Of a stretch of 35,769 nucleotides of DNA, positions 1 through 6,907 are shown one piece after another. The DNA comes from JBOGEB01 sp050743125. Lineage in GTDB: Bacteria; Actinomycetota; Nitriliruptoria; Euzebyales; Egibacteraceae. The stretch spans positions 1 through 35,769 of the forward strand of contig JBOGEB010000017.1 in the NCBI GenBank assembly GCA_050743125.1, read 5' to 3'. The position numbers and the translations under genes were made by a program. Within the stretch, counting starts at the first letter, position 1. Each line of letters opens with the position of its first letter. The notes below the pieces were generated by a model. The model had not been told where the DNA came from. It was given only the letters and a program-made list of their open reading frames with translations, and did no database searches.

Positions 1-784
1 CCCTGGCGGATCGTGGGCTGGCCGTCGACACCCTCCTCGGCGTCCTGGTCCACGACCTGATCGGGCAGCCCGGCCAACTCGACCACCGCCGCGTCGTCGA
101 TCCCGGCCACAGCTTGGCGCAGCTCGCAGGCGGCGCCGGCCAGCTCGCCCAGCACCGCCCTGCGCGCGCCCGGATCCTGCCAGCCGACGTCCGCCTTGGC
201 CTCGCACAGCGGTCCCAGCAGCGGTCCCAGCCTGGCCGCTGCGCCCCGGTCGAGCCGCCGCCCGCAGCCCGGGCCAGCTTGGACACAAACCCGCGGACCA
301 GCTCGCAGGTGTCGGCGGCCGCGCCGGCGCCGCGCACCGGCGAGCTGTCGACGACCGCACACAGCTCGCCTTTGCCGATCCCCTCGGCGGCCGCCTTCGC
401 CAACGTCTTGTCGAACAGCTCCAGGTCGGCGTCGGCCAGGACCGTCCGGGCGCGGAACAGGGGCGAACGTGGCCGCGGCGATCCCAGCGAAGCCGTCGTC
501 TGCGCCCGTCGCGGCTTTCCGGTCCGCGTCAACCCTGGTCCGCCGGGAGGTCTCCGCGTCCGAGGTGCGGTCGTGGGCGGCGCACAGCATCGCGCGGACC
601 GTCACCGACGGCGGGACCGACCGGCGGCCTGTCCGCTGCGCGTACAGGTGCGCGTAGCCGTCGTCGGTCACGATCTCATGCCCGTGGCCGGCCAGCCGCT
701 CGTAAAACGACCCCTTCGTCACCAGATGCCGGCGCAACAGGCGTGTCGCCAGCAGCGACCTTGCGCCTCGACTCGACCGAGCAT
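1..784 (-). pseudogene. IS1182-type transposase, degraded and cut by the window edge
   Basis: Reading the reverse strand, the N-terminal and middle parts of an IS1182/DUF772-type transposase can be followed across three frames. From about 760 to 475 there is LVTKGSFYERLAGHG, then DRTSDAETSRRTRVD. From about 470 to 260 another frame gives FDKTLAKAAAEG and VVDSSPVRGAGAAADT, the region with the usual catalytic DSSPV motif. From about 250 to 1 a third frame gives LLGPLCEAKADVGWQDPGAR. At least two frameshifts, near 470 and 250, split it, and a possible start ATG at 784 is out of frame with the body. No intact transposase is possible here. The remainder lies beyond position 1. Family assignment is from remembered motifs. 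Confidence 0.8.
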
Positions 785-898
785 CCCGACCTCCACAGAG
801 AGCCAACTGGTACTGTTCTCTCATACCGGTCGTTTCCGGTCGAGCATCTCAGGATGATCCTTCACCGGTTTCTAGCCCGACTTTCTGCTCGCCCTCCT

Positions 899-930
899 AG
901 GGTCCCCTCTGGGGTTCCGGACCCCCTCAC
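899..930. repeat. 32-bp palindromic repeat, copy 1
   Basis: This 32-bp stretch is identical to 34710-34741, about 33.8 kb away. It contains nested inverted repeats: an outer GGGTCC/GGACCC pair and an inner CCCC-TCT-GGGG hairpin. It lies upstream of the transposase remnant in non-coding sequence. The second copy is inside a coding gene, in frame. A REP- or MITE-like dispersed element is the best reading. Confidence 0.8.
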
Positions 931-949
931 AGTCAACGGAACTTTCCGC

Positions 950-973
950 TTGGACCACTAGTTGGACCACTAG
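950..973. repeat. 12-bp tandem direct repeat
   Basis: TTGGACCACTAG occurs twice head to tail (950-961 and 962-973). A related string, TTTCCGCNNGGACCACTAG, is found both here (from about 943) and at 17349-17367 upstream of the ABC exporter genes. Its role is unknown. Confidence 0.6.
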
Positions 974-1040
974 TCAGAATCCGCAGCAGGCAGCGCCCTC
1001 CGGACTCGCCTGGATCGCTCGCAGACGGCTGACAGTCAGA

Positions 1041-1073
1041 AGGTCAGGGGTTCGATTCCCCTTAGCTCCACCA
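1041..1073 (+). other. 3' end of a tRNA (tRNA-Ala type), candidate attachment site
   Basis: The stretch reads as variable loop AGGTC, a perfect T arm (AGGGG-TTCGATT-CCCCT), the 3' acceptor strand TAGCTCC, discriminator A and encoded CCA. The acceptor strand would pair with GGGGCTA, as in tRNA-Ala. No matching 5' half (acceptor, D arm or anticodon arm) lies upstream, and the bases before it do not form an anticodon stem. It is therefore a fragment, as left when an integrative element recombines at a tRNA 3' end. No second copy occurs in the window. The RepSA-type remnant at 4965-5652 fits an integrated-element origin. Confidence 0.75.
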
Positions 1074-1099
1074 TCGCAGCCCTACTCGCAATCTGACCC

Positions 1100-1741
1100 T
1101 TAAGGGCCACCGCGAGCAAGCCCGCGAGGGTATCGCCAGCGGCGTCCTCCGCCAGGAGGTCGCCGCTGCCGTTCCAGAGCCTCCGTAAGACTCGTCTCCC
1201 GCCTGGCATACACGATGGTAGTGAAGGGCTCGGTCAGCTCCTCTCCCGCCACATACGGTGCCTCACCATGCAGTAGTTCAAATATAACTTCATACGCTTC
1301 GCAACTCACTGTGTTATCCTCATCACGCAACATTGCTTGCCAGGCAGCCAACGTCTCCTCCGGATGAGGCTCTTCGGCGGCCACATCTTGTACGAGCAGA
1401 AGTATGATAAGCGATTGGGCTGTGAGACGTTGTCCAGGATCGGCGCTTGTCCGCAACACATCAAAGACAGCCCGCCCATGCTCCGGATATTCCGCAACGA
1501 GCTTGCGCAGATTGTCATCCAGCGTCATGAGCTTATAATGATCCGGATTCTTCATCCAGATCTCAACCCGTTCTTCCTCTGGCATATTTTTGGACTCTTC
1601 TGCGACGAGCACGCTTGACCTTTCGTACTCAGCCACAATCTCCTCTGGCGACATGCCAGCCAGATCAAGCGGCGCATACCCCTCTGGCGGGGGATAGGGC
1701 AGAGGATGTTTATCTGATGGTGGAACTTCGCCTGTGGACAT
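1100..1741 (-). CDS. hypothetical protein, lower-GC insert
   Basis: I do not recognise this 213-residue protein. It is acidic over most of its length, with a proline-rich start (residues 5-25) and predicted helices at about 75-160, including DDNLRKLVAEYPEHGRAVFD and QRLTAQSLIILLLVQDVA. The alternating amphipathic helices could be HEAT/ARM-like, but I cannot show a repeat. The C-terminal 25 residues are Arg/Gly/Pro-rich and of a different character, perhaps because the original 3' end was lost and translation runs into foreign sequence beside the tRNA fragment. Base composition (many A/T-ending codons) is clearly lower in GC than the rest of the window, which suggests horizontal acquisition. 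There is no clear partner gene. Confidence 0.6.
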   Translation of the reverse strand: MSTGEVPPSDKHPLPYPPPEGYAPLDLAGMSPEEIVAEYERSSVLVAEESKNMPEEERVEIWMKNPDHYKLMTLDDNLRKLVAEYPEHGRAVFDVLRTSADPGQRLTAQSLIILLLVQDVAAEEPHPEETLAAWQAMLRDEDNTVSCEAYEVIFELLHGEAPYVAGEELTEPFTTIVYARRETSLTEALERQRRPPGGGRRWRYPRGLARGGP

Positions 1742-2158
1742 ACTTGTGATTAGTTATAGAACAAAAACCGTAGGGCCCGCAAGACCAAAATATACTATTG
1801 CCTATTACGCAGCAACCCTGACAGCACTCGACACTGCCACAGTCGCCTACCTCGACCAACCCAGAAACCGCACAACCCCCAACGCCAGTCGCCGCTTCGT
1901 CATCGTCTGCTCCTGCGACCGCCGCTCCAAGTCTCACCACGCAGCTACACAGAAGGCTCCATACTCTGTGGCCTGTGCGGCTCGGCGTTCAGGCGTGCTT
2001 AGCCCACACCACCATAAGCAAACCACGTACACCGCTTCGGGGATCGGCTCCCGTTCTCGTGCGCAAGCAAGTCACGCTTCCGTGCGACCGTAACCACATT
2101 CTCCGCCCCCGCCGACACCACCCTGATATCTCGCACTACCCGCCAGCCAGCCCCGAAC
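1742..2158. other. intergenic stretch, no supported gene
   Basis: This stretch lies between two reverse-strand genes and has no ORF with a convincing start, ribosome binding site or family resemblance. The part next to 1742 is A+T-rich and may hold the promoter of the 213-residue gene. A reverse reading frame from 2214 to 1999 (71 residues) is open but overlaps the 3' end of the XRE gene, and I could not support it. Confidence 0.5.
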
Positions 2159-3673
2159 TCACCCCTCCCCAACCTCCCCCCACAACCCCTCAAACTCCAC
2201 CACCGCCTGCACATGCCTATAAGGACGCAGCCGCCTTCGCAGGAATCTGACCCGTTCCTTCGCCCGTGCCGAGTTCACCCGTGTTGACAGCACCAACGTC
2301 CGGCTCGCCTGCCTGGCCGCCTCATCAATATCCTCACTCTGCACATAACACTCCGCCAACCAACTCGTATAGAACGCCACCTCACGGGCAAACGTCTCAT
2401 CGTAACGACCAAGCGCATCTTTGAGTAACGGCTCAGCCCGCCCCGGCTCACGCAGCTCCGTATAGCACCGCCCCGCCATTGCCACCAACTCGTCACCACT
2501 CAGCCAATACACCCAATGCGGATCATCAGCAGGATTACGCCGCTCATACAACTCATCCGCCACACCAAGCGCCCGCTCAGTCGGCTTCCGCTCACCAGCA
2601 CGGGCATTCGCCCAGGCAATACGCTGCTGAAACAGCGCCAGGCTCGTAGCTGAAGCCCGCCCCCGCGCACCAGCAAAAGCCGTCTGCGCCAGCAACACCG
2701 CCTCATGCGGATTATGCATATAGCTGCACAGATAACTCAGCCAAGAAATCAGATGAGCAGCAAGCGGCACATCATCAGCCGCATACGCCGCATGAATACC
2801 GCTAACATGATACCGCTGCGCCACATCATGCAGACCGGCATCAGCCGCCACCCAACCCGCCAACTGACACAGCTCACCCACAGCCGTCAACAGACGCTTG
2901 CCAAGCGCCTCACTGTACGCCGCCTCCTTCAGCAGGCATATCGTGGCGCACAACTCCCTCTCCACCAACTCGTGCAAGTCATGCCCGCCCACAAAGTCAT
3001 CCATATGCCGAAGCTGCTTCACCCGCAGCTCAACCCTGCCAATAAGCTCCTTGCCGATCCGCCTGCCCGCACCAACCTCCACGACCTGGGGCGGCTCAGC
3101 CACTAACCACTCATGAGCCAGACGCGCCTCCACAGCCGGCGTTATCTCCAACCCCTCAGCAGTCACCATCTCCAATAGCGACGTGGTGCTCTCCGGCGTC
3201 CACTCCACCACCAGCAGTCGCCCATCCGGCACCCCAACACCGCCGCCACCCCCGCCCATCACCACAGACCCGTTCCGCCGTTCCCCAGGCAGATCAAACC
3301 ACAAATGCTGCGCCGGAATCCGCAATATCTGCGCCCAACGAATCAGCGTGTCAAGATTGTGAATCGGCGGCCCATTCTCAATCCGGCTCAATTGCGCTTG
3401 CGTAACATCCAGCCACCCGCCCACCAACTCCTGCGACAACGGGCGTGCCCCATGAAAAGAATGGTGACGGTAAACGCACACCACACGGCCCATATGCCGA
3501 TCCGCAACCGCAGCCTGGAGCCTGTCAGCCTCCCAGAACTCCGGCGGCACCCTCGGGGCAGACCTCACCTCGCCCCGAGCCTTCTCCTGGCAGGCCGTAC
3601 AGCGCACGTCTCGGTTATCCCGGGCCAGGCGCACCCCGCACGCGCACTCGCGGATCGAACCGTTGCTACTCAT
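2159..3673 (-). CDS. zinc-ribbon + XRE HTH + TPR-like regulator
   Basis: This 504-residue protein has three parts. Residues 8-30 hold four cysteines (C10, C12, C25, C28) in a CxC...CxxC arrangement, a likely zinc ribbon. Residues about 80-130 are an XRE/Cro-type helix-turn-helix, with LDVTQAQLSRIENG as the recognition helix and the conserved RIE(N)G. After a glycine-rich linker near residues 138-146, the rest is helical and resembles the TPR-like ligand-binding tail of actinobacterial (Streptomyces/Frankia style) XRE regulators. Such proteins often sit beside small DUF397 proteins; I searched the flanks and found none. Target genes cannot be read from the sequence. Codon use is somewhat less GC-rich than the chromosomal genes to the right, so it may have arrived with the accessory block. 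Start: ATG at 3673. Confidence 0.85.
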   Translation of the reverse strand: MSSNGSIRECACGVRLARDNRDVRCTACQEKARGEVRSAPRVPPEFWEADRLQAAVADRHMGRVVCVYRHHSFHGARPLSQELVGGWLDVTQAQLSRIENGPPIHNLDTLIRWAQILRIPAQHLWFDLPGERRNGSVVMGGGGGGVGVPDGRLLVVEWTPESTTSLLEMVTAEGLEITPAVEARLAHEWLVAEPPQVVEVGAGRRIGKELIGRVELRVKQLRHMDDFVGGHDLHELVERELCATICLLKEAAYSEALGKRLLTAVGELCQLAGWVAADAGLHDVAQRYHVSGIHAAYAADDVPLAAHLISWLSYLCSYMHNPHEAVLLAQTAFAGARGRASATSLALFQQRIAWANARAGERKPTERALGVADELYERRNPADDPHWVYWLSGDELVAMAGRCYTELREPGRAEPLLKDALGRYDETFAREVAFYTSWLAECYVQSEDIDEAARQASRTLVLSTRVNSARAKERVRFLRRRLRPYRHVQAVVEFEGLWGEVGEG

Positions 3674-4038
3674 AGTCGTGGCCTAACCGTGCACCAGCCT
3701 CACTCGGCAGCTCCATAAGCGTCCGCAGTCTAGTCCCGCCGTCTACATCCCGTCCGCCTCATGCGCGCTACGCATATTCCGCCCATATCTGAGCTGGCGT
3801 AGTTACCCCAGAGGCACACCAGTCAGGATGCAAAGTCCAAGGCACGTACTCCCACAGGGGAGACGACGTGCCCGCCGACCGCGGCCGGGTTCGGCGGCTG
3901 GATGGTTGTCGTGCGCTCCACACGACAACGTACCCCGCCCCCGGCCGCTCCAACTCCATACGCCCGCCTGGCCACCTCTGTTGGGCAGCCCCCGAGCACC
4001 CAAGGGTGGCCAGGGCACACCACGCCGGGAGAAAAAAC
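3674..4038. other. intergenic region between divergent XRE and WhiB genes
   Basis: This is the divergent upstream region of the XRE regulator (reverse) and the WhiB gene (forward). Open frames here are overlapping and have no family signal. Promoters for both genes are expected in it, but I could not place -35/-10 boxes with confidence. A GGGAG ribosome binding site lies at its right end, before the WhiB ATG. Confidence 0.45.
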
Positions 4039-4292
4039 ATGAGCACCCACTGGCGCGAGAAGGCCGCCTGCCTCGACCTGGACACCGAGCTGTTCTTTCC
4101 CATTGGCACGACCGGTCCTGCGCTGGACCAGATCGAGCAGGCCAAAAGCGTCTGTCAATGGTGTCCTTCCATAGATCACTGCCTTGACTGGGCATTGAAA
4201 ACCAACCAACAAGATGTGTCTGGGGCGGCCTGAGCGCGGACGAGCGACGCAGCCTGCGGCGGAGGCGGCAAGGGGGGGCGGGTAGGGGTTGA
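4039..4292 (+). pseudogene. WhiB-family iron-sulfur regulator, single-base frameshift
   Basis: The reading frame from ATG 4039 (ribosome binding site GGGAG 8 nt upstream) gives a typical WhiB core: WREKAAC with C11, then C39-x2-C42-x5-C48, the four ligands of the 4Fe-4S cluster. It ends after 64 residues with QQDVSGAA. Shifting frame at about 4217 restores the family's next motif, VWGGLSADERR, followed by a basic tail to a stop at 4290-4292. One base appears to be missing from the glycine codon expected before the VWGG turn. As written, the protein lacks the G(V/I)WGG turn and the basic DNA-binding tail. The break may be a real mutation or a sequencing/assembly error. WhiB proteins are redox- or NO-responsive partners of sigma factors. 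Confidence 0.85.
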
Positions 4293-4964
4293 GAAGTTAC
4301 TGGAGTAAGCAAACCATCAGGAGCAACTTTGCGACGCTGAATATCCCATTACCTACTCATACACCACCACCAACCCGTTCCTTGCCATCCAGCTCGGACA
4401 CACGGGCGGCATCTTTACGAAGTAATCAGTAGCCGCAAAGGTCACATCTGCCTCTCGCAAGTCGTCTGGCGACCCAGCCGAAAACTCCACATACTTCTCT
4501 GACTTTACGAGGGCGCCCCATATTGTGTATGTGTATGCTCTGATGTCGGCTCTTCAAGACGCGAAAGCCGAGCTTGTGGCACGCTCCAAGAAAGATATCG
4601 CTGCCGCATTGACTGAAGACGGCAAGGAGGTGCTATCCTTCTTCCACAAGCGAGGTTCGACGTACTTACTTGTTGCGGCGGTAGGTGCTTGATCAGGCCG
4701 CGTCGGTGCGAGGCTGCCGGGGTCCGAGGGCAAAGCGTTCCCTGGTGGACTGTAGCTAGAATCTTGTTAATTGGAAGCGGGACAGAATGCACTGTTATTT
4801 CTGGTCAAGGAGGTGATTTGCGGCGTTCATATACTAAAAGAAGGTAAGTGACACACCGTTTAGCGGCTTCGGAGCAAATCACCGCTCGGGAAGTTTGACT
4901 GGCCCCTGCTCTTGAGGGTCCAGCGCGGCCACCACGAATGCGGCCGCGCTAGTAAAGATAGCCG
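4293..4964. other. gene-poor accessory stretch
   Basis: No recognisable gene lies here. The composition is mixed and lower in GC than the right-hand chromosome. One small forward frame (4543-4692) is listed separately. On the reverse strand an open frame ends at about 4350 with VKMPPVCPSWMARNGLVVVY, but it has no clear start and a stop shortly upstream. It may be gene debris inside the old integrated element. Confidence 0.4.
4543..4692 (+). CDS. possible small ORF, 49 residues
   Basis: ATG 4543 opens a 49-residue frame (MSALQDAKAELVARSKKDIA...) predicted to be largely helical, with a short hydrophobic end (STYLLVAAVGA). There is no good ribosome binding site, and the open frame continues upstream without a start, so this may be the end of a longer decayed gene. 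Amino-acid composition is protein-like, but I recognise no family. Confidence 0.2.
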   Translation: MSALQDAKAELVARSKKDIAAALTEDGKEVLSFFHKRGSTYLLVAAVGA

Positions 4965-5652
4965 TCAGTCCGACTTGTCCCCGCGCCCGCGGCGCTCCCG
5001 CAGCAGTCGCCGCGCGCTACTCAGCTGATGTCAAACTTTTCGGTCAACTCCTTCGCCGTGGTGCCTGCCTGGTAGAGGTCGATCATGCTCTGCACATCGA
5101 CTGCCGACAGCCAGCAGTCCATGCGCAGCGGACGCCCGGGTTCGGGATCGTCCTCGGCATGCCGCTTCGCGCACGTTGTGGGCTGGCCGTGCTCGCACGG
5201 ATCGCCGGCCTCGTCCCGAGGAGCACGGCAGGGCAACGCTCGCCCTGCGTCGTCGGTCGCTCTCGTGTGGACAGGACCGAAGCTGGGCGCGGTGAGCGTC
5301 ACGAACAGCGTCGGATGGCCCGCCATGGAGTCGGGCACGCCCTTGCCGCCGGCCAGTCCGGAGACGACGAGCTGCCATGCGTCTTGCTGGTACAGCCGTG
5401 AGCACGGCTCGTAGCGACGCGCGCCGGTTGTTGCACCGCGTGTGCGCCACCCCGTCCGGCAGCCTCTGATGGCCAGACCCGTTCCAGCTCTCCGGTCGTC
5501 CGATCGACGATGCCCACCTGGCCGCGGAGGCGGATCGGATGCTCGCAGCCGCCCACAGCGCGGGCCTGATCCTGGATGCGCTGCGCGTCCTCGCCACCAT
5601 CGAGGATCTCCGCGAGCGCCGCGCCAAGATCAAGCGTCGTAACGGTGCTCAT
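4965..5652 (-). pseudogene. RepSA-type replication initiator remnant fused to a recombinase-like HTH tail
   Basis: The reverse strand contains pieces of an actinomycete integrative-element replication initiator (RepSA type). One frame starting at ATG 5652 gives MSTVTTLDLG and then CEHPIRLRGQVGIVDRTTGE. After a frameshift near 5450 comes DGVAHTRCNNRRAS. After another near 5415 comes PCSRLYQQDAWQLVVSGLAG, then TLTAPSFGPVHTR, CEHGQPTTCAKRHAEDDPE and GRPLRMDCW. The family then continues for several hundred residues, but here it jumps straight to VDVQSMIDLYQAGTTAKELT, a helix-turn-helix like the end of serine recombinases. A further frameshift near 5025 precedes SSARRLLRERRGRGDKSD. So there are at least three frameshifts plus a large internal deletion. 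It is non-functional but good evidence that an AICE-like element once sat here. Confidence 0.8.
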
Positions 5653-5986
5653 CCGGCCATCCTTGGGCGAACCCACGCACGTGCTTCCAACTGGCCTGGG
5701 CCAGCTCGCGGCCTGCCTCATCGGCGTGGATCTGTTCCGCGGCACCATCCAGGGGCCACTGGATCTGCCACAGCAGCTCATGCCAGCCCTCCCATCTCAG
5801 GGCCTGGAGGTCGGGCGTGGCGGGCGCGGCCCACCGTATGAGCGGCCTGGCACAGCCGCTCCACCAACCTCCAGTGGAACGCTCACCGCCGGTCCTTTCG
5901 GGCCTGCTCGCGGAGCCTGTGGCCTTCTCGAGGATGGCCTCGAGCCGGCCGGCGGTGGCTTCCAGGAGCGGGTACAGGCCGGCCAT
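5630..5986 (-). CDS. hypothetical protein upstream of the RepSA remnant
   Basis: The call assumes ATG 5986 as the start; the open frame extends further upstream without a better signal. The 118-residue product starts MAGLYPLLEATAGRLEAILE and ends with GWPDEHRYDA, with a tryptophan-rich helical middle (WEGWHELLWQIQWPLDGAAE). Its 3' end overlaps the first codons of the RepSA-type remnant by 23 bp, as in a compact element operon, so it probably belongs to the same decayed integrative element. I do not know its function. Given the state of its neighbour it may no longer be expressed. Confidence 0.5.
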   Translation of the reverse strand: MAGLYPLLEATAGRLEAILEKATGSASRPERTGGERSTGGWWSGCARPLIRWAAPATPDLQALRWEGWHELLWQIQWPLDGAAEQIHADEAGRELAQASWKHVRGFAQGWPDEHRYDA

Positions 5987-6250
5987 CAACCCGCCGTTCT
6001 GCCTGTCTGACGGCCTGTCTGTCGCCCGGGTGGTCAACCCGACACCCCCGCCACCCCTTCGCCCGCTCCACGCAGAATCTGGATCAGCGCTCGCAGCCGA
6101 CCCCCAGGGTTCCATGCGAGGCTGCGCGGGTACATCCCTAGGCATGCCGCTTGGAAACCCCCAAAGAGCGAGCGCCGACGTGAGGACGACAGCGAGCTGG
6201 CGTGCGCACAGCGCCAGGGACATGAATGTGCTGTACAGGGGCGGCTGCAT

Positions 6251-6907
6251 ATGCGTTCTGTAGCGGCGGTCATTCCCGCCTTGAACGAGGGCGCGACGAT
6301 TGGCGCGGTGGTGGCGGTCGCCGCGGCTTCACCGCTGGTGGACGAGGTCATCGTGGCCGACAACCGCTCTTCCGACGACACCCGACAGCAGGCCGAGTCC
6401 GCCGGGGCGCGGGTCGTCATCTGCCAGCAGGGCGGCAAGGGCGAGACGATGGCCGTCGGTGTCGCCGCCACCGACGCGGAGGTCATCGTGTTCCTCGACG
6501 CCGATCTCATCGGCCTGCGCCCGTACCACGTCGACCGGCTCGTGCGCACCGTCACCTCGGGCAGCGCCGCGATGGCCTGCGGGCTGTTCGACCGCGGCCC
6601 GCTGCTGAGCCCACTGTTCCTGCACGTGCTGCCGATCCTGACCGGCGAGCGGGCGCTGCGCCGAGAGCTGTTCACCTCGCTCGACCCACGCGATATCGCC
6701 GGCTTTCAGGTGGAGGCGGCGCTGAACGCACGGGCGGGCGAGCTGGGCCTGCCGGTCGCGGCGTTCGTCTGCTCGGGGATGTGGCACCGCACGAAGGAGG
6801 AGAAGCTCGCCACCCCGCTGCAGGGCTTCCTCGCGAAGGTGCGGATGCTGTTCATCGCCGTACGGAGTTACGCAGGCTACGGGTTACGCCGGCGGGCTCG
6901 GTCGTAG
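6251..6907 (+). CDS. family 2-like glycosyltransferase (GpgS-like, short)
   Basis: The 218-residue protein has a GT-A nucleotide-sugar transferase core: AVIPALNEGATIG at the N-terminus, DNRSSDD at 37-43, GGKGE at 61-65 and the metal-binding DADL (D83/D85). The later AGFQVEAALNARA and MWHRTKEEK segments resemble the acceptor region of glucosyl-3-phosphoglycerate synthases (GT81/GT2). It is shorter than typical GpgS and lacks a membrane anchor, so the acceptor is uncertain; a sugar-phosphate, glycerate or lipid acceptor is possible. The start ATG 6251 follows a GGGGCGG stretch. Its 3' end overlaps the convergent glycosidase gene by 56 bp, which suggests mutual antisense effects on the two transcripts. 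Confidence 0.75.
   Translation: MRSVAAVIPALNEGATIGAVVAVAAASPLVDEVIVADNRSSDDTRQQAESAGARVVICQQGGKGETMAVGVAATDAEVIVFLDADLIGLRPYHVDRLVRTVTSGSAAMACGLFDRGPLLSPLFLHVLPILTGERALRRELFTSLDPRDIAGFQVEAALNARAGELGLPVAAFVCSGMWHRTKEEKLATPLQGFLAKVRMLFIAVRSYAGYGLRRRARS

Noticed and set aside
1021..1073. Complete tRNA gene
   Set aside because: T arm, acceptor 3' strand and CCA are present, but there is no 5' acceptor strand, D arm or paired anticodon stem.
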